Below are positions 1 to 11,923 of a stretch of DNA of 64,000 bases, in pieces. The DNA lies in the NCBI GenBank assembly GCA_948567375.1, contig OX419759.1, positions 48,078,593-48,142,592 on the forward strand. The letters run 5' to 3'. The notes beneath the pieces are model-generated. The model searched no databases, had not been told where the DNA came from, and saw only the letters and a list, made by a program, of their open reading frames with translations. Both the position numbers and the translations under genes were made by a program. The stretch's first letter is position 1, and every line of letters starts with the position of its first letter. Origin of the DNA: Lunularia cruciata (lineage: Eukaryota; Streptophyta; Marchantiopsida; Lunulariales; Lunulariaceae).

Positions 1-639
1 ATGTCACATTCAAGCCACTATGAGAGGACAACAAGCTCTATAAGATAAAAATAAACTCTTTCCTTACATTAAGTATTATGCAAGAATAAATCATGCAAAA
101 TAGGGGAGTTTTAACTGAGGCTCAATTGGAGAATGACAACAAGTCAAAGAAGTATAAAATTAAGACTTTGTCAAGGGAATTTGGCACTTTCAAAGAAATA
201 TCTTGTCCCTTTAAAGAGTGGTCTTGAGGGAGTTAGAATTACAAGCTGCATTGTTGGTTTAATTTGTGAGAGACCAAGAGATAGAGAGCACACAATGCCA
301 ACTAAGGGCAATAGAAATTTTTTTAACTTTTAGTGCAAAACCTTGCAATTTGAAAATTGGACATGGTGTCTAGGATCAAAGTCTTGAGTCAACTTTTGAT
401 CACATTTCTAGCCTAGAAATTGGAACTTGAGTTTTTTAGGTTTCTTGGCAAAAATCACTACCAATAATTGTATAGATGGTCCTCAGGCTGAGGGAAAGAG
501 AGGAAACCTTATTTGATGGATAGAGTTGGGTTGGAGACTTATGTTGGGAAGAGAAGCAGGAGATGTGACAAGAATCACCTTCAATCAGAAGTATGATCAT
601 GTAGAGTAGACTAAAGAGTTGAAGAATACCTTTGGTGCA

Positions 640-1560
640 CCTTGCATGAAGAATGTTTACAAGGTAGACACTTAAAAAGACCCAATAAGGCAAAGTATCA
701 TTGGGGCTCTGATGGCCCTGATGAAGGTAGAGCAAACCACATATATGACAAAGCAACATGTAGTTTTCTTTCATCTCATGTTTGTAAGAGAGACGGTGAA
801 TTGGGTGAATTGTTTTCTCACAAGACAAGGCAAATGATCAAGAATTGGGGAATGGATATGGCACCCCGTTACTTTGTACTATTTGCAGCACATCTTTGAG
901 TTCGAACCTGCTTAGCTCCAAGGAGATGGTGTTGTAATTTCACCCGGATCTTTGTTGAGATGCAGATGAAGACAAGAGACATTACATGGTGGGCATTCAA
1001 GAAGGAGATGACTTGTTTGCTAGAACTAGATGGGAGAAGATAGTATTAGTGTCCACTTTAAAGTAAAGAAAGCAAATTCAACCAAGGATATGGTGTTCCT
1101 AGTGAACAAGAGGACAATTTGGAGACTAAACCTAAGGCATGAGATGGTGGTGGTTGATTTGTTATAGGGAGTTGAGTTGAGGTAGAGGTAGAGCCCAATT
1201 ATGAGGATTCAGGAGAAGAAGAGCTCACTCTAAAGAGTAAGGAGTCAAGCAAAGGCATTGGAGAGGAACTTGAGGTTCAATAGTCAGCAGAAGAAGTTGC
1301 TGAGGAGGAGGATCAGGAGTTCTATGCAGAGATTGAATGTATGAAAGGAGGAAAAACCTTGTACCTGGGGTTGCATGAAGTAGACACCCTAGAAGAGCGG
1401 GAGGAGGAGCCAAGGCTAGTATTCCAGAGGGGAGTGAGGTCAAGAGGAAATATTCAACTTGAGAGTGTAGGACCAAGTTGAGCCAAAGAAGATAAAGAAA
1501 GCTCGAAGGAGGTCAATCTGAAATTAAGGAGATCTAAACTTTAGGATAAGGCACCAGCAA
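640..1560 (+). pseudogene. decayed R1 ORF, N-terminal FF...NW domain and acidic linker
   Basis: Read on the plus strand, about 660-900 gives a segment with HVVFFHLMFVRETVNW, which aligns with HQVVFFYKMFAREPINW in the better preserved R1 copy at 5.9-6.4 kb. After it, 1,150-1,480 encodes a Glu/Lys-rich linker (SKESSKG..., EEREEEPRLVFQRG) interrupted by stops and frameshifts. The matching linker in the minus-strand copy at 60 kb contains EEEPRLVFQREG. That sharing across dispersed copies shows the ORF was once real. I do not recognise the domain as a named family. Confidence 0.5.
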
Positions 1561-1979
1561 AAACATCACCTACCAAAGCCAAGGATGAGGAAGAGTTCAA
1601 AGGAGTGAATTATTTGTCAAATGTGGCTTGTCTTTTACAAGGGCATTTGCAAGAGAAGAAGAAGGAAGTGATGAAAGATCATCTAGAGGTGAAGATGAGC
1701 TTCAGGTGGTGAAGCATTTGAACAATGAAGTCTTACAATTGAGGAAATGATTGATCCAAGGTGAAGAAGAAGGCAAAGTTCTTTGTCTTGATGTGGTGAT
1801 TTTGTAAACAAAGTTTGGAAGATCTATAAGAGAGTTTTGAGAAGTACAAATGTGATTTGGAACACCAAAAAGTAGAGTTGAAGAAGCAAAAGGTGGAATT
1901 CAAGAAATTGAAGGAAGAATTTGATGATACTCTACTCAAGGTGATATGCTCCAAGACTTGAGCATTGATAAGAGAGTAG

Positions 1980-2354
1980 GTGATGGAGGAATTGAGATCA
2001 GTTGCAGCAAAAAAAGATCAGGCCTGGATACAAGAATTAGCAAGCATAGAACATGAAGAAGAAAGGTTGTGGGATTTGATTAAGCGCTCAGAAGCTCAAG
2101 TGGCATACAAAACTAAAGAGAAGAAGACATTAGAGGCAGAGCATGCAAAGGAGTTGATGATGCTTTGCGAGAAGGTGAGAGAGGAGAGGACTCAGAATGA
2201 GACGATCTCAAAAAAGAATAAGGAGGTAGAATCAGTGGAAGAAACTATTAAGAGAGTGAAGGTGATGTTCAACACTAAGGCCAAAGTATACTTGGAGGAT
2301 TCTAGACTGCATGAGGTGAATTTGGTGGTGCAAGAGGCTCAAAAGCATAGGTGA
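1980..2354 (+). pseudogene. R1 coiled-coil ORF segment
   Basis: This open segment of 124 residues is rich in Glu, Lys and Arg with heptad-like spacing and no helix breakers over most of its length, so it is predicted to be a coiled coil. Its C-terminal part (NTKAKVYLEDSRLHEVNLVV) matches STKANIQIEEMRLHELKLLV in the R1 copy at 7.5-7.6 kb. It is therefore the C-terminal portion of the R1 protein and not an independent host gene. Earlier coding sequence (1,680-1,960) is in pieces. No enzymatic motif is visible. Conserved heptads in two diverged copies suggest a self-assembling, gag-like structural role, but that is inference. Confidence 0.5.
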
Positions 2355-3309
2355 AGGACATTGACATCAATAATATTTTAATTCATCTCAGAGTTATAGT
2401 AGATAGGAAAATGATTGAAGTAGGAGATAATGTTTGTCTTGTAATAGATTTAGTTAGATCAAAATGTGATTAGCTTCACAATAGTTTAAAGGAAAGTGAA
2501 GAAACCTAATGTAAAGTAGTTGAAGTAGGAGCGTAGGTGACATTGGGTGAATAACTTGAGGTTACTTAAGAATTTAGGATAGAGAGAGAGGATATAGATA
2601 GAACAATTATGATTTCAGTCTAATTTCAAACTGAAGATATGACAGAAGTAAAATGAAGATGTGGAAATAGTAGATGAACTTGATGTGTATAAGGTGCTTG
2701 GAAGAAACTTGGGAGGATACACTGAAGTTGATGTAGAAGTCGGATCAGATTAGAAGTAACAGATTTGAGATCTGAAGTGTTAGAGTGTCAATTCAGATCT
2801 AGAGATTTGTACGAAGTAGTTTAGGCAATTTCTCTAACTATTGAGTGCTTTGTCTATTTCAAGCAGCCATTCACAATGTTGTTTGTTTAGTATTACGTTT
2901 GAAGTTGAGTAAAGCAAAGCGTTGATACTCAATGCTTATTGTTTTAGCTTAATTTTAAGTATCAATCTTGTGTGTGTGGTTATGAGTGTTTGGAGAAGCT
3001 AGAATTGAAATTTGAGTGTATTAGATGTTGGATTCTACAACTCTAATTTCCATTTTATGTGAATGATACTGATTGGATACCAATCAAAGGAATGCCTTGA
3101 TGAATCCATGGAGAATTGTAATGTTTGGATTATTTTGCATTTATGAGCGCAAACACTAGATTGATGCAAAGCAATTTCAATTGAAGAAGTTGTACCTTCA
3201 ATGGAGGGGTGGAATACAATTTTGAGGCAAAGCCACTTTGCGGTGACTTCTTCAAAGCAATTGAATCATCACAATCAATATCAATTTGGAGGGATTTGAA
3301 GAATTGTGA

Positions 3310-3830
3310 TTTATGGATGATGGTATATTGTTACAAGATTGTAATTAAGTGCTTGTTACTCTATTTTGGGTGTGGTTTCTACCCAAAAGGCTAGAGGCAC
3401 AATTGATGAGAATTGAATTGTTTCTTTTACTTCATATTTGATCATTCTTGACTAGTATCTCTATGAGAAAAAACTCTTCAAACAAAATCACCGATTATTG
3501 CAAAAGTGATACTTTCCATATTGCACCAACTCTCAAAAGTGATACTTGCCATATTGCACCAACTCTCAAACCACCATCATCCACTTTATGGATGATGGTA
3601 TATTGTTACAAGAATGCAATTAAGTGCTTGTTACTCTCTTTTGGGTGTGGTTTCTACCCAAAAGGCTAGAGGCACAATCGATGAGAATTGAATTGTTTCT
3701 TTTACTTCATATTTGATCATTCTTGACTAGTATCTCTATGAGAAAAAACTCTTCAAACAAACTCACCAATTATTGCAAAAGTGATACTTGCCATATTGCA
3801 CCAACTCTCAAATCCTTTTCTTATCAAGCT
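3310..3830 (+). repeat. 275-bp tandem duplication at the R1 right end
   Basis: The segment starting tttatggatgatggtatatt occurs at 3,310 and again at 3,585, about 275 bp apart. Each unit runs through ttgggtgtggtttctaccca and ends in gccatattgcaccaactctc. A shorter copy of that last motif is duplicated inside the first unit at about 3,515-3,560. It looks like slippage or unequal exchange at the end of the R1 copy. Confidence 0.85.
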
Positions 3831-5063
3831 TCATATTCTTCACCGTGATGAACTTCATGTTGGATGGCATTGTAATTTGGGCTTGCATTCATGAAGTAGA
3901 TGATGGAAAGCCTGGGTCCAATTTTCCTTCCTGTGCTTACTCATGAGCAGGTCTAGGACTTGACAATTTATATGCAATTTATTTGCTCTTATAGATGGAG
4001 AAGATATTAATCTCATTCAATGATCTCAAGTTTGAGTAGTGGGGTCCTTTGGCAAAAGGAAAACCAACTTAATGACAAAAATATAAGTGATTGGGTCCCA
4101 AGAAGAGAAATCTGGAGTTTTTTAGCACTAAAGGAGAAACAAGAAAGCACTTGGAATGAAAATTTCACAATTGAAAAGAAGAGATACTAGGCTACAATTT
4201 GAAGGAATAAAACAAGTGATTTGAGCAGATACAATCAATTGAATCAAAGGGAGTAGAATTCATAATCAGGTGCACAAATAGTACAATTTGGGGAGCCTTG
4301 TAACACATTTTCATGATTCTTTAGTGATGTCTGACAGCAAACAAAGTGTTTATTGTTTTTTTCAAAAAAGTCTTGTTTTGGGTCTACCTCAAATTAGATT
4401 TGGCTGATTTAAGTGGGAGCTTTTGGGAAGTAACGTGTTAGGGATGAGTTAATGATTAAGTTTGAAATTTTGGTCACTCCTCAAATTGTAATTCAAATCA
4501 CCTTTTGGAAATTTTGAGTATTGTTTGTGGTTAGATCTTGCACCTCTATGGGAAAGTTTCATGTCAATTTCTTAAATGGAGAATTCAAGGTCTTGGATTA
4601 AATATGTTTGGATTTGTAGAAATCACAAGTTGACCTAGCTCAAGAATTAATCCATATCTAGACATTGGTGCTAGATTAGGCCATTAAACTTTACAAGTAG
4701 TTAGACAAGGGCACAAATAATTGCGGTGAAAAATTTGGTTTGATCTAGATTTATGGAGAGTGAGAGCTAATACAACAAGTTCTATTAAAAATCATATTGT
4801 AAGCTAAGTAGAGTATTTCTATCTTCTATCCTGATTGAATATCAATTCTCTAAGATTATGATTATGATTATGATAAAAAATTATGGTTGCTAGGGTGGTT
4901 GTGAGGATTATGTGTGCATGTGATCCAAAATTTTAGAAAATTTTCCAAGAATCAAGAGTAAACCCTCAATATGGGATTTCAAAATTAGAGTGGAAATTAT
5001 ATAAAACTATGGCCAAGTTTGAGATCTTGACATGAGATCTATAGTGAGCATATTTTGGCTTAC
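3831..5063. other. no gene seen; host sequence of the 5,069 insertion
   Basis: I see no coding region with support here. The stretch is AT-rich and stop-dense in all frames. A short run of repeated attatg/gattatg units lies at about 4,853-4,880. The sequence from about 4,000 is the pre-insertion host of the R1 element that begins at 5,069 and should continue beyond 8,833. Confidence 0.6.
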
Positions 5064-5898
5064 TTCATTGTGGTACCCACATTTTTGTTTTTTTTTAAAA
5101 TGAAGAAGAAGTGTATAGAGAAGTCGGATTGTGCCTGTATGGCCAAAGAAGGCAAAGAAAAGAGTCTTCGGGATGAAACCCGAGGGAAAGTGGCTTTGGG
5201 TCATAAGGCAAAGTACTTGGATTTGCCTTGTCAGCATACAACCCAAAGTAAGGAGTCTTCTTATTGGAAGGAGCTCAACCCGAGGCAAAGACAATGTAAC
5301 AACCTTTCTTTGGGGTGAGAAATTCAAGAAGGGACCGTTCAAACCCGACGGCCCATACGCGTGAAGTACAATTGATAGTGACAGGCGCATGCAAGAGGTG
5401 TGATTTCTTGGTAGAAACTCACATTGAAGAGAGATGAAGAAGGCGCGACTCTATAAACATTGGGCTAACAACAAAGCAATGTCAAGCAATTTTCCTTTGC
5501 CGTTGAGAAGTCATCCTACAAGTGATCATGGGAAGGGAAGTAGAGTTAAAGACGCGCTAGTGTGTAGAGGAGAATTTGAGAGAGTGAAACCAAGAGACAG
5601 TGAGGAAGCAGGAAAGATGGGAGGAGGAAAGAAGAACTCCAAATTTGCAGTGAGAAATCATGCAATTTGGAGGTTAGATGTGATTGCGAGAATCAAAGTC
5701 TTGAGCCGACTTCGGATCACATTCTTGGCGTAGAACTGGAATGTGAGTTTTCCAGGTTTCATGATTGAGATAATAGAGAGTAAGTGTCTCGATGGCCCCA
5801 AGGAAGTAGGGAAGAGAGGAAATCTAGCTTGATGGACAAAGTCGGATTGGAGATTAGTGCTCGGGAGAGAGGCATGCACGGAGTAGGGTGCCACATTC

Positions 5899-6414
5899 TT
5901 GGGGAAGGGAGAAGTAGCCAAAGAAACCCAAGAAGTGAGGGATGCTTTCTCTTTGAAGAGAACAAAGAATGGGTATAAGGTTGAGAGTTACAAAGATCCA
6001 GTGAAGAGAGGGATTGTGAGTGCTCCCATGGCAATCCTAAAACCGGAGAGAACGACTTATGTGATGAAACACCAAGTGGTGTTCTTCTATAAGATGTTTG
6101 CAAGAGAACCTATCAATTGGGCGAGGTGCTTTCAGGGGAGGACGAGACAAATGGTGTGGAATTTGCGGGATAAGTCGCCTCCACACTACATCGTGCCATT
6201 TGCAGCACATTTCTACCTCGGGTTGAATTTGCTCAATTTGGCAGAGCGCAACAGAATGGTATCTCACTTCCATCCCAACTTGAGAAGAGAGGTCGACGTG
6301 GAGGAGCAGCAATACATTCTTCAAATCCAAAGCACGGATGAGTACTACGCAAAGACGGGCAAGAGCGTGGAGATAGAGGTAAGTACTCCAAAGTCAAAGA
6401 AGCAGAGTCGGTAA
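5899..6414 (+). pseudogene. R1 ORF, FF...EPxNW domain of unknown function
   Basis: An open segment of 171 residues. The core is HQVVFFYKMFAREPINW followed by RCFQGRTRQMVW and PPHYIVPFAAHFYLGL. The same domain is recognisable in R1 relics at about 660-900 (plus), about 61,240-61,450 (minus) and, more distantly, 15,870-16,110 (minus; VVFFHNIPEGESTNW). Four dispersed copies with the same spacing between FF, NW and the later APF/VPF motif argue for a protein once under selection. It is predicted soluble, with no membrane segment and no catalytic motif that I recognise. Coding continues past the stop at about 6,412 into the acidic linker, so the ancestral protein was longer. Confidence 0.55.
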
Positions 6415-6474
6415 GGAGAAGCCAAAGATAAGACAAGACCTCAGAAGACTAGAAGAGGAAACCCAAGGAGAGGC

Positions 6475-6840
6475 ATGGTGGTGATTGTGTTAGAAGACAA
6501 AAACTTAGAAGGCAAAGCTGAGTGCAAGTCCAAAGACTCGGAACAAGAGGAAGAACCGGAGCTCACGTTGCAAACTAGAGATACAAGTAGCGATAGTGAT
6601 GAAGGTGGAGAGATGACGTCGGTGCTTGTTGCAAAAGAAGAAGAAGAAGAAGAAGTTTAGGTGGAGCTAGAAGAAGACCATAATGCAAAGTTGGAGGACG
6701 AGATACCCAAGCCAGAGGAGAAGAAGTTCACGATTCAGAGAGGAGTTTGGTGGAGACACAAGGCAAAGTGTGAAGCGGGTCTGAGTAAGGCACAAGAAGA
6801 AGCAAATGCTAGCTCAAGGAGTGAAGCGTCTATTCCAATA
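6475..6840 (+). pseudogene. R1 ORF, acidic linker
   Basis: Two adjacent in-frame open segments, separated by a single TAG at 6,658-6,660, encode a Glu/Asp-rich region with a run of about seven Glu residues just before the stop, then KFTIQRGVWWR. Equivalent acidic linkers sit in the same place in the R1 copies at 1.15-1.5 kb and 59.8-60.3 kb. The lone stop between two otherwise continuous frames suggests recent decay by point mutation. Confidence 0.5.
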
Positions 6841-6994
6841 TGAAGATTGTAGAGAAGAAGAGGTAAGAGAGGAGATTTCTACACAGAGGGAAGTAGGTGC
6901 GAGTGACGGAGTGGAGTACTTGTGAGAAATTGTGTGCCCGTTGTTGGTGAAGTTGGAGCACAAGAAGAAGGAGATGTAGACAACATGTCCGGAG

Positions 6995-8038
6995 GTGAAG
7001 ATTGTGTTGCAGGTTTTGGCGAGATTGGAAGAAGAGAACCCGGAGTTGAAGAAGAGTATAACCCGAGGCGAGGAGGAAAGGGAAGTATTGCAAGGAGAGG
7101 CAGTAGTACAGAATCAAGTTATTGAGGACTTGAAGAGAGAAGCGAGATATCGAGAAGAACTTGTGAAGAAGAGTGACCTAGCAAGTGAAAGACAAGTAGC
7201 AGAGTACGAAATCTTGAAGCACCAGTTTGCTGATTCTAGACTAGAAATCATCCATGCTATGGCGAGGGAAGTAGCGAAGGAACAAGAACTTGATAGAGTG
7301 ATGGAGAGTGTAGAAGAAAAGAAGCAACTGTGGTAGTAGGAGTTGATAGTGAGATATAGGGAAGAAGAGAGATTACGAGAGTAACTTCTTTATCAAGAGG
7401 AGAAGATTGTGCAGAAGGAGAAGGAAAAAGAAATTGTGAAAGCCGAGTTAGAGGCAAAGTTGCCAATTTCCAAAGAAGACTGGCTTGCAGATCAGGAGCG
7501 TGAAAGGAAGATGAGATTGGAGCCATTGAAGGAGATCGTAATCAAGATGAATGCGATGTTGAGTACAAAGGCCAATATTCAGATTGAAGAAATGAGGTTG
7601 CACGAGTTGAAGTTGTTGGTGCAGGAGACGAGGAGGAGATAGGTGAAGGATACAGATTTGAACGTGTTGTTGATTAGTCTCAGAACTCGTGTAGATAGGA
7701 AGATATTGGAAGTCAAAGACAATATCGCAATTAGATTAGATCTAGTAAAATTGGAGATAGATAGACTTTGGAAAGACGTTAGAGCCAAACCCAAAGTAGA
7801 TGAGGTAGGAGTGCAGATGTCTTTGGAGTTATCATTAGAGACATTAGAGAAGAGTGGGTCAACAGATAAAGATTTAGATAGATTATCCACTAGTGAAATT
7901 TTAGATCTGGAAAGAGAACAATTAAATTTGGTAGAAGTTGTAGGAGTTATGAAACCCAAGGACAGAGTAGTAGGAAATACAGTTACTTCAGGTTTGGGTT
8001 TGAAAGCCGAGGAAGAAATAGACATCGGATTGGATTAG
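6995..8038 (+). pseudogene. R1 ORF, coiled-coil and C-terminal tail
   Basis: Open segments 6,995-7,336, 7,409-7,642 and 7,643-8,038 are strongly charged (Glu, Lys, Arg) with heptad character, a likely coiled coil of more than 200 residues. They end in the tail GLGLKAEEEIDIG. That tail is repeated in the minus-strand copy at 56,707-57,024 (GLGLKAEEEVDIG) and in the plus-strand copy at 57,831-57,980 (SLGLEADDEVDIG), so it is the conserved C-terminus of the R1 protein. The segments are split by isolated stops, so this copy is broken. Confidence 0.55.
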
Positions 8039-8039
8039 T

Positions 8040-8828
8040 AACCAATTGGAGATTTGAATAGGCAGATATGAAGAGGTGCATTGTCATTTTGGATCTGCAG
8101 GTTTGTAGAAGCATTAGGAAGAGGTGCATTAGGAAGATAATTGTTGATTGCCTCACTACTTAAGAGTGGCTTGTAGTGAATTGTTGTTTAGTGCTCATAA
8201 TTCTAAGAATAGATAAAGTGAAGTGTTGTGAAGCAATGCTCGTTGCTTAAGCTTGATTCTAAGTATCAACTTTGCAGTTGTGTTTGTGAGTGTGTGGAGA
8301 AATTCAAAGTGCAAGTCAGTGTGCTTGTAAGATGTTGGATTCCGCAGCCTTCATCTTCATTTTGTGTGTTTGATCCTTAGTGAAGTGCAATCAGAGCAAT
8401 ACCTTAATAGATCTGAGAGGAATTGTAGTGTTGGTAGTATTCTGCATTTGTGAGTGTAGTGTGAAGTTGATGTGAAGCAATTTCAACCAAGGAAGTTGTG
8501 CCTTCAATGGAGGGGTGGAACACAATCCTGAGGCAAAGTCATTTTGCAATGAAGTGCAGTTTTCAGGAGAGCTTGAATCATCACAATCAAGATTGTTTGG
8601 AAAGATTTGATGGAGTTGTGACTGAGGAGTGGTAATTGGTGACAAGACTGCGAGTCAGTGCTTGTTACTCTCTTCTGGGTGTGGTTTCTACCTGAGAGAC
8701 TAAAGAAGAACTCAAGAAGAACTAATTTGTTACTTTGCTTTGTATTTGACCAATTCTGAATCATATATCTGCGGGAATGAACTTTACTTACCCGATTACC
8801 GCAAAAGTGATATTTGCCGGTTGTCACA
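8040..8828 (+). repeat. R1 conserved 3'-terminal region
   Basis: About 790 bp of non-coding sequence follows the ORF and is shared with every other R1 copy (2.8-3.55 kb, 39.4-40.4 kb, 55.9-56.7 kb, 58.0-58.8 kb, 62.3-63.0 kb). Landmarks are a TATTTAAG-type box (here degenerate, cactacttaagagtgg near 8,155), ggaggggtggaacacaat near 8,510, gggtgtggtttctacctgag near 8,680 and the terminal GTTGTCACA. The layout resembles the U3/R/U5 end of an LTR. Confidence 0.6.
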
Positions 8829-8833
8829 TTCAT

Positions 8834-9580
8834 ACCATTGCAAAGCTTATTTCATAGGATTTTCCTTAAGTCTTAGATCATTTGAACCAAAGCAACAAAG
8901 AAAATGTTATTGTCATCTAAGTTACATAAAAGTTTCCTTGTCAAAAAGACATAGAATTACTCTACTTAGAAGAAACTTAGAGAATAGATTAAAATAAGCT
9001 CAAGGATAAGGCAAGAGGCTTTGAAGCTGATTTCTACCAAAAGCATAGAAATTTCTTGGTGAATTGTTGTGTTGAATCCTCTCCATACTTGCATGCTTTT
9101 TTGTATGCCTAGTTGGCTTGGATTGCTATGCAATAGTTTTGCTTAGATTCTTCTCTTTTAGGAGTGCAATATATTTCTCCATGGTTATGTTTGAAATGAT
9201 GACTAATAGACCAAGAGTGCATGTTATTGATGACAAGTTAGGTTGCACATTATTACCCTACCCGATAGAAGGAAATTCTAGAAACAAGAGTGGAAGGTTC
9301 CGATGGTAAGTTAATAAACATGATTAGACTAATAGTGATAGATTAAATTACAATCTCTAATCTGTAAGTCCCATAATTATGCACTTTGAGTTTCTAGAGA
9401 GAAAAAAGGCAAAGTATGGTAGTTGGTGAACTTGTCGTGAAACTTCTAGGGTGGAGAGTTAGGAAGGAGCTTGTTTGTGGATATGGATAGGAGATCAAAG
9501 AAGAGCATGTGGTATATAAGGGTTAGTAATTCTATAGAAGAACCCAAATTATAGCTTGATCCTCCTACTCTGCAAATATT
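8834..9580. other. no gene seen
   Basis: Right-hand continuation of the host sequence interrupted at 5,068. It is AT-rich with stops in all frames. I see no family resemblance to other parts of the window. Confidence 0.5.
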
Positions 9581-9664
9581 CCAAGCATTTGCATTGTATA
9601 TGCAGCAATACCAAGTTGTGGAACGTAAGAAGACATTTGCTACTAATGTTTTGTAATCAATTGT

Positions 9665-10720
9665 GGTAATGTTGGATCAATTTGATGGGAAGAACATCTC
9701 AAAGTACCTAAAGTATTAATCAAGGGAGATAGAGCTCAACAAGGTTCTTGAATAGGAGATGGTACACACATTTGAGCTTGCAATTATCTTGTAGCTTTGT
9801 GTACGTGTAAAGGATATCATTTGAGCTCATAGAGGCAATTGGGAGAGATTTTCTCTAAAATCTAAAAGAGAAATATTGCTTGGAGGATATAGATATGGTA
9901 ACCAAAAAGTCATTCATGGAGTGGGTGAACAAAGCTACCAAGGGGCTGAGTGCAATTGAGTTTCAAGTCTTGAATGGAAAAATTCATGCTTGAGAGTGAC
10001 AAGGTGGAGTTGCTCCTAGAATCAAAAAATAGTAAAGTAAAATGGGAGTTGGAGGTCTTGTTGGTGGATGGGTTGGAGGATAGTGGGCTGAGATATGATT
10101 GGAGATAGGTCTTAGAAGAAGTGAATGTTCTTGCCAAGCAAGAATATTGTGGTAGTAAGATTGGAAGTAATACCACCTATGGTCACAAGGACTCCAAGAC
10201 AGCCAATGATACCTCTTACCATAGCACCAAGTGTCCCTAATCCTATTGTCATAACTCCATTATAAAAAACCACCATCAATGATTTGATGAAAGGGATGCA
10301 AGACTTGCAAATCAAGTTGGAGGTTGGAGGAGAAAGGAAGCAATTCTAAAACCAAAACTATGACAAAGCAAGGCTATGTTCAAATGTGCATTTGGTGTGA
10401 TGGTAATGAACACACTAGGAACAACTGTGGTGACTTTGCTAAAAATATTTAGCAAGGAGTGGTTTTTTGGAAGGATGAGAAGATTGCTTTGAAAGAGATA
10501 GGAGAATTCTTAAAAACTAATTTTGGGAAAAGGTGAATGCAAAAGGTGTTGAAGGATTTCCTACCACAACAAGATATTTCATCAGTTGAGGCCACTACAT
10601 ATGGAGTGGAGGTAATAGGGGTGGAGAATGAAGCATTTTTGAAGCACGTGGATAAATTATCTACATACAATGGAAAAGAAGAACACCACAAGAGGAGAAT
10701 TACTGTGGGTTGCTAAGGAA
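9665..10720 (+). pseudogene. gypsy gag with CCHC zinc knuckle
   Basis: Structural capsid/nucleocapsid protein of the gypsy element. Near the N-terminus QFDGKNISKYLKY is followed by EIELNKV, typical of gypsy gag of this sort. At about 10,385-10,426 the plus strand reads CIWCDGNEHTRNNC, a perfect CX2CX4HX4C nucleic-acid-binding knuckle. Downstream is a linker (KTNFGKR). At least ten in-frame stops make this a pseudogene. Confidence 0.65.
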
Positions 10721-11289
10721 ATCAAGCACTCCACTCAATGAGCTGATTCAGTAGATACTATGTTAGCTCATATCTACTTGGCAAGAAATGAACATGAAGC
10801 TCTCATTGAAGAAAAGCAAAGGAGAGATGACATAGAGGTTGGTGAAGAGAGAACAACTCAAAAAAGACAATTGAGTGGAGATAGACTCCGTCAAGAGGGT
10901 GTTCCTCAAAAGCAAGGAATGGTGCTTACATGGAAGGAAGTCATGGAGTATACCTTGCCTTTTGATTATCAAAAATCAGTGAAGGGAAAGTGGAAGAAAA
11001 GGAGTAAACCACCCACTTACAAATTTCAATTTGATATTGAAGCGGTTATCGACCTAAAAGGAGTACTAAAAGAGAGTATACTCGATCCAAGGTGGAGTTT
11101 ATTCTTTAGGAGATCATTGGGATTGCCAAGAAGGAGTTTCAGGATGTCATCACAAACACCATCAAGTGCAAGTGGGAAATGACTAGAGAAATGACTGTAT
11201 CAAATGCCCTTGATATTATGGTTATCAAAGAATAGGAGTTAGAGCTAGCTTGATGTTATAACAATCACAAGGTCACATTTGCAATGGAT

Positions 11290-11680
11290 GAGGATGGGTA
11301 TATCTAGCCATTATAATAGAGTGCACTAGGCCAAAGCTACTATTGAAACCTTGGTAGAGATAGGCAACATGACAGATCTTGTGGTTACTCTTATTGATCA
11401 CAAATAAGAAATTAACATTGTTGCCAAGTAGCTCTACAAGCATGGAAAATGGCAAATCAACAAGGAGTATGGTTGGGTGATCAGAGAAGCAAAAAACACC
11501 AAGGGAAAGCTTGATGGTGCCTGCACAGGTGTGAGACTAAAGGTTGGAGATGTGGTTATTGAATAAAACTTCTTTGCTCAAGAGAGTACATCATATTTGA
11601 TGATCCTTGGACAACCATTCATTAGAACAGTAAGGATAGAGACCAAAGTCCTTGATGATGGTTTTGCCTAAGCTTGGGTC
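11290..11680 (+). pseudogene. gypsy aspartic protease, active-site variant
   Basis: Translation gives VALIDHGSEINIVAK near 11,385-11,430 and LMILGQPFIRT near 11,600, the two halves of a retropepsin: the catalytic loop and the later ILG motif. The catalytic triplet D(S/T)G is DHG here, so the enzyme is probably inactive in this copy. It would cleave the polyprotein during particle maturation. Stops occur on both sides. Confidence 0.65.
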
Positions 11681-11923
11681 AGAAGCCAAGGTGGCAAGAA
11701 AGCAATGTAATTCTCACTATATATACAAACCATGAGCGCAACCATGATTACTTGAAGAGTGATTCTCTACCTAAAGTGATAGTGGAGTTCAAGGATTTTA
11801 TCCAAGTACTACTATATGGTGAGAATATAGTGGTACATCAGAGAAAGTTCTCTTGTTTTAAAGGAGAAGTACCTTATGTATAGGAGCAATGAGGATTTCT
11901 CAAAGTGAATTTTTTGTGCCAAT

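Larger units (their letters stand above)
1..3584 (+). mobile_element. R1-family element, diverged plus-strand copy, left end outside the window
   Basis: This stretch parallels the complete R1 copy further right (5,069-8,828) segment by segment. Bases 360-640 resemble 5,690-5,890, the FF...NW domain lies at about 660-900, the acidic linker at 1,150-1,560, the coiled coil at 1,980-2,354, and the conserved 3' region at about 2,800-3,550. That 3' region includes the recognisable stretch aatggaggggtggaatacaa at about 3,200. The coding parts carry many stops, so the copy is dead. Its left end should lie a few hundred bases before base 1. The right end has become a tandem duplication. It is a more diverged subfamily than the other R1 copies and is closest to the relic at 62.3-63.8 kb. 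Confidence 0.7.
5069..8828 (+). mobile_element. R1-family element, complete 3.76-kb copy with target duplication
   Basis: The left end is TGTGGTACCCACATTTTT and the right end is GATATTTGCCGGTTGTCACA. The element is flanked by the identical 5-bp sequence ttcat at 5,064-5,068 and 8,829-8,833, a target-site duplication. The termini form a short imperfect inverted repeat (TGTGGTACCC against TGTGACAACC). No long direct repeats are present inside, so if this is an LTR retrotransposon product it is a solo LTR of unusual length carrying an ORF. Otherwise it is a non-autonomous element with TG...CA ends. Shorter copies of 1.9-2.0 kb elsewhere in the window share both ends but lack about 1.9 kb of the middle. 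No transposase, integrase or RT is encoded. Confidence 0.85.

Noticed and set aside
5007-5390. 127-residue minus-strand ORF
   Set aside because: It crosses the R1 left terminus and its target duplication and lies opposite the R1 leader. No motif, not conserved in other R1 copies.
5069-8828. R1 as a Ginger-like DNA transposon, because of TGT...ACA ends and 5-bp duplications
   Set aside because: No integrase or transposase is encoded and the terminal inverted repeat is only about 10 bp. LTR-type integration explains the ends equally well, so the class is left open.
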